Origin: Ruania alkalisoli
GTDB lineage: Bacteria > Actinomycetota > Actinomycetes > Actinomycetales > Beutenbergiaceae
Length of the DNA: 64,000 nt
Direction: 5' to 3'
NCBI RefSeq assembly: GCF_014960965.1
Contig: NZ_CP063169.1
Location: 1,149,581-1,213,580 of the forward strand
Shown here: piece after piece, positions 16,645-24,954 of the stretch
Position numbering within the stretch: the stretch's first letter is position 1
How the letters are laid out: every line of letters begins with the position of its first letter
Program-made: the position numbers and the translations under genes
The notes under the pieces: model-generated
Databases searched by the model: none
What the model saw: only the letters and a program-made list of their open reading frames with translations
What the model was told of the DNA's origin: nothing

Positions 16645-18138
16645 ATGAACCGACTGACTCAGTGGGTCGATGGTGCGGCGACGGCGCCCGATCCGGACGC
16701 AGCCGTCCGCGACGTCCTCGATCCCGCCACCGGAGGCGCCATCGGCCAGGTCGAGCTCGCCGATGCCCAGACCGTGGACCGTGCCGTGACATCCGCCCAC
16801 GATGCCTGGCGGCAATGGCGCACGGCGTCACTCGCCACGCGCACCCGGGTGCTGTTCTCCTTCCGCAACCTGCTGCTCGAGCATCGCGACGAGATCGCCG
16901 GCCTCATCACCGCCGAGAACGGCAAGGAACTTTCCGACGCCAAGGCTGAGATCACCCGAGGGCTGGACGTCGTAGAACTCGCGTGCGGCATCGGATCGTT
17001 GCTGAAGGGCGAGCGATCCTTGTCCGTCTCGACAGGAGTCGACGTCTCCTCGGTCCACCAGCCGCTCGGTGTGGTCGGCGTGATCAGCCCGTTCAACTTC
17101 CCGGCGATGGTCCCGCTCTGGTTTGTCCCGATCGCCATCGCCTGCGGGAACGCCGTGGTGCTCAAGCCCAGCGAGAAAGTCCCGGCCGCCTCGATGCGGA
17201 TGGCCGAGCTGTGGCAGCAGGCAGGACTACCCGACGGCGCCCTCACCGTCGTCAACGGTGAGCAGGAGGCGGTCGAAGCCCTCATCGACCACGACGACGT
17301 CGCGTCCATCTCCTTCGTCGGCTCGACACCTGTGGCACGAGCCGTCTACGCCCGCGCTGCGGTGCGCGGCAAGCGCGTCCAAGCGCTCGGCGGCGCCAAG
17401 AACCACCTGGTGGTACTGCCGGATGCGGACGTCGACCTGGCGGCCGACGCGGCCGTCAGCGCCGCCTTCGGCGCGGCCGGCCAGCGGTGCATGGCGATCT
17501 CGGTAGCAGTCGCCGTCGGGGAGGTCGGTGACCGCTTCGTCGAGGCCGTCGCGCAGCGCGCCCGCTCACTCCGGGTGGGGGACGGGCGCCGCGGCAACGA
17601 TCTGGGTCCGCTCATCACCCGCGAGCACCGCGACCGCGTGGCCTCCCTGGTGGAGGCCGGAGTCGCGGCCGGTGCACGGGCCGTCGTCGACGGGCGCGAG
17701 GTGAACCCCGACGGCGATCCGGACGGCTTCTGGTTCGGGCCGACGGTGCTCGATCACGTCGAGCCGGCGATGAGCGCCTACGCCGAGGAGATCTTCGGAC
17801 CGGTGCTCTGCGTGGTTCGCGCCGAGACAGCTCAGCAGGCTCTCGACCTTGTCAACGCCTCCCCCTACGGAAACGGTGCCGCAGTGTTCACCCGCGACGG
17901 CTCCGCGGCCGCGGCCTTCGAGCGAACGGTCGAGGCGGGGATGGTCGGCGTCAACGTGCCGATCCCCGTACCTGTCGCGCCGTACTCGTTCGGCGGATGG
18001 AAGGACTCGCTGTTCGGGGACAGTCGTGCCTACGGCGCCGAAGGGGTGCGCTTCTTCACACGCAGCAAGGTGGTCACCTCCCGGTGGCCCACGTCGCACG
18101 ATGCGGGACTCGAGCTCGGGTTTCCGCAGGCCGACTGA
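16645..18138 (+). CDS. mmsA: CoA-acylating aldehyde dehydrogenase, MmsA-like
   Basis: Aldehyde dehydrogenase superfamily protein, 497 aa, closest in its motifs to methylmalonate-semialdehyde dehydrogenase, which oxidises semialdehydes to acyl-CoA with NAD and CoA. The cofactor region contains VVLKPSEKVP. The MmsA-type motif GGAKNHLVVLPDAD is seen, and the catalytic Cys lies in GAAGQRCMAIS. The C-terminus has FTRSKVVTSRW, characteristic of MmsA. The start is taken at ATG 16645, near the family's usual N-terminus; GTG 16636 is possible, and SD support is weak for both. It lies between a LysR gene and a zinc alcohol dehydrogenase. It could finish the oxidation of a hydroxyacid chain or act in valine/inositol-type metabolism. 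Confidence 0.85.
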   Translation: MNRLTQWVDGAATAPDPDAAVRDVLDPATGGAIGQVELADAQTVDRAVTSAHDAWRQWRTASLATRTRVLFSFRNLLLEHRDEIAGLITAENGKELSDAKAEITRGLDVVELACGIGSLLKGERSLSVSTGVDVSSVHQPLGVVGVISPFNFPAMVPLWFVPIAIACGNAVVLKPSEKVPAASMRMAELWQQAGLPDGALTVVNGEQEAVEALIDHDDVASISFVGSTPVARAVYARAAVRGKRVQALGGAKNHLVVLPDADVDLAADAAVSAAFGAAGQRCMAISVAVAVGEVGDRFVEAVAQRARSLRVGDGRRGNDLGPLITREHRDRVASLVEAGVAAGARAVVDGREVNPDGDPDGFWFGPTVLDHVEPAMSAYAEEIFGPVLCVVRAETAQQALDLVNASPYGNGAAVFTRDGSAAAAFERTVEAGMVGVNVPIPVPVAPYSFGGWKDSLFGDSRAYGAEGVRFFTRSKVVTSRWPTSHDAGLELGFPQAD

Positions 18139-18150
18139 CGAGGGGGAGAG

Positions 18151-19389
18151 ATGAGTATCACCGAGAACGTCGCCGGCGCCGTCGGGACGGATACGGCTGA
18201 GCACGAGTACCGCGCACTCGGCGTGCCGCCGACGATGCGCGCGGCCATCCTGCCCGGGGTCGGTGAGCCCCTGCGGGTCGAGACCATCGCGACCCCGCGA
18301 CCGCGCGCCGGGGAGGTACTCGTGCGGGTGGCTGCGTGCGGCGTCTGCCACACCGACTTGCATGTGATGCGTGGAGAGGTGCCCTTCGTGACGCCGGCAG
18401 TGCTCGGCCACGAGATCTCCGGGGAGATCGTGGCCCTCGGTGCGGGCGTGTCCGAGCATGCCGAGCTCGCCGTCGGGATGCAGGTCGTGTGCGGATTCAT
18501 CATGCCGTGCGGCCAGTGCCGGGCGTGCGCACGTGGCCGGGACGACCTGTGCCACGACTTCTTCGCCAAGAACCGGTTGCGTGGCGTGCTCTACGACGGG
18601 CACAGCCGCCTGCACGATGCCGGTGGCGAGGAAATCGCCATGTACTCCATGGGCGGCCTCGCCGAGTACGCCGTGGTGCCTGCCACCGGGGTCACCGCGT
18701 TGCCGGACGGACTGCCCGTCGAGGAATCCGCCGTTCTCGGGTGCGCGGCGTTGACTGCCTATGGCGCTGTGCGCCGGACCGCTGACCTGCGCTTCGGGGA
18801 GACCGTCGCCGTGGTCGCGATGGGGGGTGTCGGATCGAACATCGTCCAGATGGCCCGCGCGTTCGGCGCCGCACGAGTGATCGCCGTCGACATCAGCAGC
18901 GCCGCGCTCGAGACAGCGCGCGGGCTCGGTGCCACGGACGTCGTCGATGCCTCCTCCGGTGACCCGGTGGCACAGGTGCGCGCCCTCACCGGCGGGCAGG
19001 GGGTGGACGTGGTGTTCGAGGCGCTCGGTCTGCCGTCGACGTTCCGACAAGCCTCCGACATGCTCGCCGACGGCGGCCGGATGGTCGCCGTGGGAATCGC
19101 CGACGGCGCAGCCACAGCGGACGTGGAGATCACCCGACTGGTCCGGCGCAGCCAACGCATCCTGGGCTCCTATGGCGCCCGGACCCGTACCGACCTGCGG
19201 CACGTCGCCGCGATGGCGGGCGCCGACCTGGTACGCCCGCACGAGACCGTCACGACGAGTTACCCGCTCGCCGACGTCGACCGGGCCTACCGGGCGCTCG
19301 CCGATGGCGAGATCGTCGGTCGTGCCGTCATCCGGATGGGCAGCGCCAGCTCCCCTCCGTCCCCCTGTCCGTCCGACCCACCTCGATGA
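18151..19389 (+). CDS. Zinc-dependent alcohol dehydrogenase
   Basis: Medium-chain zinc alcohol dehydrogenase (412 aa) oxidising an alcohol to an aldehyde or ketone with NAD(P). The catalytic zinc site is shown by CGVCHTD and LGHEISGE. The structural zinc site is the Cys cluster CGQCRACARGRDDLC, and the nucleotide loop is AMGGVGSNIVQ. It starts 12 nt after the MmsA-like gene with GGGGGAG upstream and runs into the permease gene. An N-terminal extension of about 25 residues precedes the usual MRAAIL start. Together with the aldehyde dehydrogenase it forms a two-step alcohol to acyl-CoA pair. Confidence 0.92.
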   Translation: MSITENVAGAVGTDTAEHEYRALGVPPTMRAAILPGVGEPLRVETIATPRPRAGEVLVRVAACGVCHTDLHVMRGEVPFVTPAVLGHEISGEIVALGAGVSEHAELAVGMQVVCGFIMPCGQCRACARGRDDLCHDFFAKNRLRGVLYDGHSRLHDAGGEEIAMYSMGGLAEYAVVPATGVTALPDGLPVEESAVLGCAALTAYGAVRRTADLRFGETVAVVAMGGVGSNIVQMARAFGAARVIAVDISSAALETARGLGATDVVDASSGDPVAQVRALTGGQGVDVVFEALGLPSTFRQASDMLADGGRMVAVGIADGAATADVEITRLVRRSQRILGSYGARTRTDLRHVAAMAGADLVRPHETVTTSYPLADVDRAYRALADGEIVGRAVIRMGSASSPPSPCPSDPPR

Positions 19390-19403
19390 GGAGGCGACCC
19401 CAG

Positions 19404-20417
19404 GTGAGTGCCCCCACCACCACCCGACCAGGTTCGGCCAGCCGGCCGGACCGCCGAACCGACCGGCAGCGCGCCCCCGGCGGGCCGCAGCAACGTCACG
19501 TGACGTTCTGGACCCGGATGCGCCGCGACGGCGGCCTGCTGCTGCTCGCCGTGCCGGGCATCATCCTGACGCTGCTCTTCCACTACGTGCCGCTGCTGGG
19601 CAACGTCATCGCGTTCAAGGACTACCAGCCCTACATCGGCATCCTGGAGGCGCCGTGGGTCGGGTTCGAGAACTTCTCGATCATCATCAACGGTGACCCC
19701 GCGTTCCTGAACGCGCTGAAGAACACCCTGGTAATCTCCCTCATCCAGATCGTGGTGGTCTTCCCCGTGCCGCTGGCGCTCGCGCTGCTGCTGAACTCCC
19801 TCATGGGGGAGAAGGTCAAACGCGTGGTGCAGTCGGTGCTGTACATGCCGCACTTCATGTCCTGGGTGATCGTCGTGGCGATCTTCCAGCACATCCTCGG
19901 CAACGGTGGGCTGTACAACAACTTCGCCCGCATGAACGATCTGCCGCTGCTCGAGCTGGTGGGTAATCCCGACCTGTTCATCCCGCTGATCACCTCCCAG
20001 GTGATCTGGAAGGACGCCGGCTGGGGGATGATCATCTTTCTCGCGGCCATCTCCCGTGTGGACCTGGAGCAATACGAGGCGGTCGCGGTCGATGGTGGTG
20101 GCCGATGGCGCCAGCTCTGGCACGTGACCCTGCCCGCGATCCGCGGTGTGGTGATCCTGCTGCTCATCCTGCGCCTGGGCGATGCCCTCACGGTCGGGTT
20201 CGAGCAGATCTACCTGCAGCAGACGGCCGTGGGGCTGCAGGCCTCGGAGGTGCTCGACACCTACGTCTACAACCGCGGCGTCGTCGGCGGGAACTGGAGC
20301 AGCTCGGCCGCCGTCGGGCTGGTCAAGGGTGTGGTGGGCACGATCCTCGTGCTCGGCGCCAACAAGGTGGCGCACATGCTCGGCCAGGCCGGCGTCTACC
20401 AGAAGGAGCAGAAGTGA
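19404..20417 (+). CDS. LplB-type carbohydrate ABC transporter permease
   Basis: Permease of the LplB/oligosaccharide family (337 aa from the chosen start). It has a basic, proline-rich cytoplasmic tail, then a first helix at LLLLAVPGIILTLLFHYVPL and the family hallmark FKDYQPYIGI. The EAA loop is EQYEAVAVDGGGRWRQLWHV. GTG 19404 is preferred because AGGAGG stands nine bases upstream; an ATG at 19386 overlapping the dehydrogenase stop is the alternative and lacks a SD. It is coupled to the next permease by GTGA. Its probable binding protein is the divergent lipoprotein at 13744-15411. No ATPase is encoded here. Confidence 0.9.
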   Translation: MSAPTTTRPGSASRPDRRTDRQRAPGGPQQRHVTFWTRMRRDGGLLLLAVPGIILTLLFHYVPLLGNVIAFKDYQPYIGILEAPWVGFENFSIIINGDPAFLNALKNTLVISLIQIVVVFPVPLALALLLNSLMGEKVKRVVQSVLYMPHFMSWVIVVAIFQHILGNGGLYNNFARMNDLPLLELVGNPDLFIPLITSQVIWKDAGWGMIIFLAAISRVDLEQYEAVAVDGGGRWRQLWHVTLPAIRGVVILLLILRLGDALTVGFEQIYLQQTAVGLQASEVLDTYVYNRGVVGGNWSSSAAVGLVKGVVGTILVLGANKVAHMLGQAGVYQKEQK

Positions 20418-21328
20418 CGACCGTGACGGCCAGCCAGCGGCAGCAGCGCCTGCGCAACATCAACGGTGCGCGTCCTCCCGGCATCCCGATGCGGGCCACT
20501 AAGGGCCTCGTGCTGCTGATCGCCTGCTTGCTCGTGATCGTGCCTTTCGTCGTGGTCGTCTCCACGAGCCTGGCCACTCCCGATCAGATCCGCGACGCCG
20601 GAGGCTACGTGCTCTGGCCGGAGAACCCCACGTTCGCCGCGTACGAGTCGATCTTCCGAGGAGGGGTCGTCACCAGGGCGACGCTGGTGTCCATCGGCGT
20701 GACCGTCGTCGGGTCGGGTCTGTCGGTGACCGTGGTGGCCCTGCTTGCCTATGGACTCTCCCGCCCGGGGACCGTGCTGCACCGGCCGATCCTGCTGATG
20801 GTGCTGTTCACCATGCTGTTCAACGCCGGCATGATCCCGAACTACCTCCTCATCAAAGAACTCGGGCTGATCGACTCCTACTGGTCGCTGATCCTGCCCA
20901 CGCTCGTCTCCGGGTTCCAGGTGGTGCTGATGCGGGCGTTCTTCATGGAAGTGCCCAAGGAGCTCATCGACGCCGCCCGGATCGACGGGGCGAGCGAGCT
21001 GCGGATCCTTGCCACCGTGATGCTGCCGTTGTCGAAGGCAGCGATCGCCGTGATCGCCCTCTTCAACGCCGTCGGCTACTGGAACGCGTTCTTCAACGCC
21101 GTGTTGTACATGAACTCGGTGGAGAAGTGGCCGCTGCAGCTGGTGGTGCGCACGTATGTGGTGGAGGGCTCGGCCGTCGGTGTTGACGCCGGTGCTGAGG
21201 TGATTCCGCCGCAGCAGGCCCTGCAGATGGCGATCGTGGTGGTCAGCCTCATTCCCATCTTGCTCGTCTACCCGTTCCTGCAGAAGCACTTCGCCAAGGG
21301 CGTGATCATCGGCGCCGTCAAGGGCTGA
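20414..21328 (+). CDS. LplC/YtcP-type carbohydrate ABC transporter permease
   Basis: Second permease of the LplB/LplC-type importer (304 aa). It begins at a GTG within a GTGA overlap, with AGAAGGAG five bases upstream. There are about six membrane helices and an EAA loop at LIDAARIDGASELRILATVM. The C-terminal block YPFLQKHFAKGVIIGAVKG is typical of this subfamily. The open frame extends far upstream only as read-through of the first permease. It must use a shared ATPase. The beta-helix protein follows 158 nt downstream. Confidence 0.92.
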   Translation: MTTVTASQRQQRLRNINGARPPGIPMRATKGLVLLIACLLVIVPFVVVVSTSLATPDQIRDAGGYVLWPENPTFAAYESIFRGGVVTRATLVSIGVTVVGSGLSVTVVALLAYGLSRPGTVLHRPILLMVLFTMLFNAGMIPNYLLIKELGLIDSYWSLILPTLVSGFQVVLMRAFFMEVPKELIDAARIDGASELRILATVMLPLSKAAIAVIALFNAVGYWNAFFNAVLYMNSVEKWPLQLVVRTYVVEGSAVGVDAGAEVIPPQQALQMAIVVVSLIPILLVYPFLQKHFAKGVIIGAVKG

Positions 21329-21409
21329 CGCCGCCTCCTGAGCCGGTGAGCAGGACCTGCTTGCCTCGATGCCCCCTGCCCGCACACGTCTGGAAGGAGG
21401 TCGCAATCC

Positions 21410-21454
21410 TTGCATCTCGTGCCGGTCTGCCCACTGCGGTCGGCACACCCATGA
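21410..21454 (+). other. Possible 14-residue leader ORF with consensus SD
   Basis: In the gap before the beta-helix gene, AAGGAGGT stands eight bases before a TTG that opens a 14-codon frame (LHLVPVCPLRSAHP). A consensus SD in front of no real gene could mark a short leader peptide or be a relic. The inverted repeat GTGCCG...CGGCAC lies inside it. Coding is unproven. Confidence 0.2.
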
Positions 21455-21486
21455 AGAAGCACTCTGCGTGAACAAAGGAGTTCTGA

Positions 21487-23109
21487 ATGTCATTGTCCAT
21501 GGATCGACGTCGCTTTCTGACCGTTGCCGGAGCCACTGGTGCGGGAGCGCTGCTGCTTCCCACGGCCGCGATGGCAGCCGAGCCGGCACCACCATCCGAA
21601 CCGTTGGGCCCCTTGCTTCGCGGTGAGGACGGACGCCCGCTCATGTTCAAGAAGCACGGCCTCTACAGTCACGACTACAAACGGTCCTGGCACGACCTGC
21701 CCACCGGCGACGTGCTCGCTGCCCACGACCCCGGCACCATCGAGTGGACCGACGTGATCGGCGAGGAATTCCGGCAGGAGTTCCACGACCAGGACGAGGT
21801 GGTCATCCGTGATCTCAACCTGCGACTGCGGTGGAACACCTCCAATGTGGCCAAGTGGGACAAGTCGCTGTTCTACATCTCCAACGTCAAGCGGATCGTC
21901 GTCGAGAACGTCAACATCGAGTCCCTCGATCCCGACTTCCGCACCTGGAGCGACTTCCTCATCGAGGGAGCCGACGAGGTCATCTTCCGCAACTGCTACT
22001 TCGCCGGGGCCACGCGCAGCTATCATCTGCGCATCGAAGCGGTGGCCAACGTCTTCGTCGACCGGGTGGAGATCGCCGGACTGGACGGGGTGGACGGCGA
22101 CGGCGTGCCCTATCGCGGCCGCACCGGCGCCGGGATCTGGCTGGAGAACGGCCAGTCCGGTCGTGAAGATGGTGACCCGAACAACCCGTCACTGAGCGCC
22201 GAGCACCCGCGGGACCCACAGTGGGCAGTCATCCAGAACTGCTACTTCCATAACGGGATCGACGTGCCGATCGGCGGCAACCGCGATGCACTCCTGGCCC
22301 ACCACTACCCGGACGGTGCGGTGTTCAACAACGTGGTGCGGAACTGGTTCCGGGACGACATGGACGCCGGGTTCGACCTCGGAGCGCGCCGCAAGGAGGA
22401 CTTCCTCCAGGGCAAGACCATGCGGGTGGAGCGCAACATCCTGGAGAACGTCTCCTTCTACAAGAACCCGGCGTTCCTGGAGACCGACTGTCGGCTGCTG
22501 TGGACCAACAATCTCCTGATCAACACCAAGCTCGACTTCTACGCCTCGGACCAGGAGGTCAACCACATCCACAACACCTACATCCAGGACCTGGACGCTT
22601 TCGCCAGCGACGACATCCGCTCGCTCGCAGCACGTGGCGCGACGTCCTACCACTGGAAGTTCGGCGCCACCGGCGGCTGCACCTTCAACCTGGAGAATGG
22701 GCTCACCGTGTTCCGCACCGGCGGCGGATTCTCCCCCTGGTACGCCAACACCTCCTCCGACCCGGAGAAGGTGATCGAGACCGCGCGGCCGGACCACATG
22801 GTCTACGGTGTGGGCGGGATGCACTCCCAGTGGCTCAAGCACGACGTGGCCGGATGGGGCTATGACACCTTCGAGGACTGGCAGGCCGGCACCGGCTTCG
22901 ATGCCAGCAGCGTGGTCGAGGATCCGCAGACCGAGTGGTTCGTGGACTACGCGGGCAAGGACTTCCGCCTTGTCGAGAACCTCTGGCCGGACGTCCCCTC
23001 GCACGACTACCTGCATCACCCTGAGATAGCGATGCGCATCACCCGTGACTTCAACGGCAGGCCGCGCACCATGGGCAACCTCGCCCCAGGGGCGTTCAAC
23101 GCGATCTGA
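21487..23109 (+). CDS. Tat-exported right-handed beta-helix protein (pectate-lyase-like)
   Basis: Secreted protein (540 aa) with a Tat signal (MDRRRFLTVAGATGAG) and a probable cleavage after AAMAA. The mature part shows recurring short beta-strand runs such as VVIRDLNLRL, IVVENVNIES, VIFRNCYFAG and VFVDRVEIAG. This is the ladder of a right-handed parallel beta-helix, the fold of pectate lyases and many polysaccharide-active enzymes. AAAGGAG precedes the ATG. It is paralogous to the convergent gene at 23175-24770 (shared NCYFAG, D-Y-x-x-SW and terminal RDFNGxPRT blocks). It sits between an oligosaccharide-type importer and uronate genes, so extracellular cleavage of an acidic polysaccharide is plausible. 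No catalytic site can be assigned. Confidence 0.8.
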   Translation: MSLSMDRRRFLTVAGATGAGALLLPTAAMAAEPAPPSEPLGPLLRGEDGRPLMFKKHGLYSHDYKRSWHDLPTGDVLAAHDPGTIEWTDVIGEEFRQEFHDQDEVVIRDLNLRLRWNTSNVAKWDKSLFYISNVKRIVVENVNIESLDPDFRTWSDFLIEGADEVIFRNCYFAGATRSYHLRIEAVANVFVDRVEIAGLDGVDGDGVPYRGRTGAGIWLENGQSGREDGDPNNPSLSAEHPRDPQWAVIQNCYFHNGIDVPIGGNRDALLAHHYPDGAVFNNVVRNWFRDDMDAGFDLGARRKEDFLQGKTMRVERNILENVSFYKNPAFLETDCRLLWTNNLLINTKLDFYASDQEVNHIHNTYIQDLDAFASDDIRSLAARGATSYHWKFGATGGCTFNLENGLTVFRTGGGFSPWYANTSSDPEKVIETARPDHMVYGVGGMHSQWLKHDVAGWGYDTFEDWQAGTGFDASSVVEDPQTEWFVDYAGKDFRLVENLWPDVPSHDYLHHPEIAMRITRDFNGRPRTMGNLAPGAFNAI

Positions 23110-23115
23110 TCCACA

Positions 23116-23152
23116 AGAAGCGCCCGGTCCGAGTGTTGGACCGGGCGCTTCT
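23116..23152. terminator. Bidirectional intrinsic terminator
   Basis: A perfect 15-bp GC-rich stem (23116-23130 with 23138-23152) and a seven-base loop, flanked by A-rich and T-containing ends. It sits between the convergent beta-helix genes and should serve both. Confidence 0.85.
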
Positions 23153-23174
23153 GCGTTGGCCGCTCCTGTGGGCG

Positions 23175-24770
23175 TCAGCTGTAGTTGAACGCCCCGGGCC
23201 GGACGTTGCTGGTGGTGCGGGATTCACCGTTGAAGTCCCGATCGACCCGCAGGTGCGGATCGGCGTGGTTCACGAACGAGGTGTCGGCCACGCCGCTCCA
23301 CAACGAGCTGCCGGAGAGGCGGTAGTCGCCGCCGAGGTAGTCCTCGAACCAGTTCGGGTCGGGGGCCGCGGTGACGCTGTTGGCGTCGTTGCCGGTGGTC
23401 GACTGCCAGCTGGAGAAGGTCGAGCAGACGGTGCTGTCGACCGTGCTGTTGAGCCATTTCGTCGACGAGGTGGAGGTCCCGTAGGCATTGTGATCGGCAC
23501 TCCAGCCCGCCCACTTGCCGGCGGATCCGGAACTGTTGGCGTACACGATGTCCGGCGAGGAGTCCTCGGTGTACACCACGCAGTTCTCTAGAACCGTCGG
23601 TCCGGAGAAGGAACCAAGCTTGAAGCAGTACCCCGTTGCGCCGCGCTGAGCGAGCGACTGCAGGCTGATCGGAGCCAGATCGATGTCCCACAGCATCGTG
23701 TTGTGCACGTAGTGACTCGTGCTCGATCCGCCGCCGTGATAGTCATCCAATTTGGCGTTGATGATCAGGTTGTTGGCGAGAAGGATCCGGTTCGGGCCGA
23801 TGGTTCCCACGGGCGTCTTGAAGAAGGTGGTGTTGCGCAGAATGTTGCGCTCCACGCGGACGTTCTTGTCCTGGAACTGCGGCTCGTCGCGGCGGAACCC
23901 GATGTCGATCGAGGAGTCCATTCCATGGGCCTGCGGTCCGCCGGAGGGTTCGTTCCGGAACCAGTTCTCGATCACATTGTTGAAGATGTAGCCATCCGCC
24001 GGGCTATGGATCAGGATGCCGTCCTGGTTGCGCTCGTTGCCGTCGTCGTCCCAGCTGTTGTGGATGTAGCAGTGCTGGATCGTCTGCTGCACTGGCTCGC
24101 GAGCATAGGGCGTGTCGACACCGTCGTCGCTGCCGCTGGTGGCGCCGTTGTTGATCATGATGCCGCCGCCTGCGCGGGGGCCGTTGGTGCCCGGCAGCTC
24201 GAGCCCGACGATCTCGACATTCTCGATCAAGATGTTGGCCACACCTTCGAGGAAGATGTGCTGACGGTCGACCGGGCCGGCGAAGTAGCAGTTGCGGATG
24301 ATCACCTCGTCGGCGCCCTCCACGCGGATCACGTGGGACGTGATGTAGTCCGGATCGAGGTTCTCCACGTAGACGTTCTCGATGGTCACCTGGTCGACGT
24401 CCTTGAAGCGCCACAGGCAGGTGCCCGTCTTGTTCGCCGAGGTGGCGTTCCAGGTCAGGCGCAGGTATTGGTTCGAGACGGTCTGGCTGCTCTGGAAGTC
24501 GTAGAGCTGCTGCACATTCTCGCCGGTCACGTTCGACCAGGTGATACCCGACAGATCATGCGAGCCGAGCACGTCGCCGGTGTCCAGGCTGGTCCAGCTT
24601 CCGGTGTAGTCGTCGGTGTAGGGGTTGCTCATCCGCAGCGGTGGTCGGATGGAGTGTCGGGCGCCAGGGCCGTCCACGGCGGCCGCGGCCCCGGCCGGGC
24701 CGAGCGCGAGACCGGCGCCCACGGCGCCTGTCATGCCCAGGAAGTGACGTCGTTGCATTCCTTCAGTCAT
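23175..24770 (-). CDS. Tat-exported right-handed beta-helix protein, paralogue
   Basis: Secreted beta-helix protein of 531 aa. The Tat signal is MQRRHFLGMTGAVGAG, with AGAAAAVDG as the likely cleavage region. Beta-strand ladder blocks (VTIENVYVENL, VIIRNCYFAG, ILIENVEIVG) align with the convergent paralogue at 21487-23109, and both end in a RDFNGxxRT...NLAPGAFN-like block. The ATG at 24770 is chosen for GGGAG five bases upstream; a more distal ATG lacks this. It lies downstream of the uronate dehydrogenase gene on the same strand with a 184-nt gap, which holds only a weak 5-bp hairpin (24907-24919). Polysaccharide binding or cleavage is likely, but no catalytic residues can be named. Confidence 0.8.
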   Translation of the reverse strand: MTEGMQRRHFLGMTGAVGAGLALGPAGAAAAVDGPGARHSIRPPLRMSNPYTDDYTGSWTSLDTGDVLGSHDLSGITWSNVTGENVQQLYDFQSSQTVSNQYLRLTWNATSANKTGTCLWRFKDVDQVTIENVYVENLDPDYITSHVIRVEGADEVIIRNCYFAGPVDRQHIFLEGVANILIENVEIVGLELPGTNGPRAGGGIMINNGATSGSDDGVDTPYAREPVQQTIQHCYIHNSWDDDGNERNQDGILIHSPADGYIFNNVIENWFRNEPSGGPQAHGMDSSIDIGFRRDEPQFQDKNVRVERNILRNTTFFKTPVGTIGPNRILLANNLIINAKLDDYHGGGSSTSHYVHNTMLWDIDLAPISLQSLAQRGATGYCFKLGSFSGPTVLENCVVYTEDSSPDIVYANSSGSAGKWAGWSADHNAYGTSTSSTKWLNSTVDSTVCSTFSSWQSTTGNDANSVTAAPDPNWFEDYLGGDYRLSGSSLWSGVADTSFVNHADPHLRVDRDFNGESRTTSNVRPGAFNYS

Positions 24771-24954
24771 GCGAACTCCCTTGTTCATCGGTGAATCGGC
24801 CCCGGTTCCGGGGACGTCTCGACGGCGTCGCGCGGGGGAGCGCCGCACCTGCTCGGTGCGGTAGGTCGCCGTGATGGGGCGGGCCCAGTGACCGCGGTGT
24901 CTGCTGGGAAGCGCCTTCCACCTCCAGGGTAGGGCGAGGACAACGGTCCGGCTA

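Noticed and set aside
16645-18138. Inositol catabolism (IolA) locus
   Set aside because: MmsA-like and Gfo/Idh proteins occur here, but no iolB, iolC, iolD, iolE or iolI-type genes are in the window.
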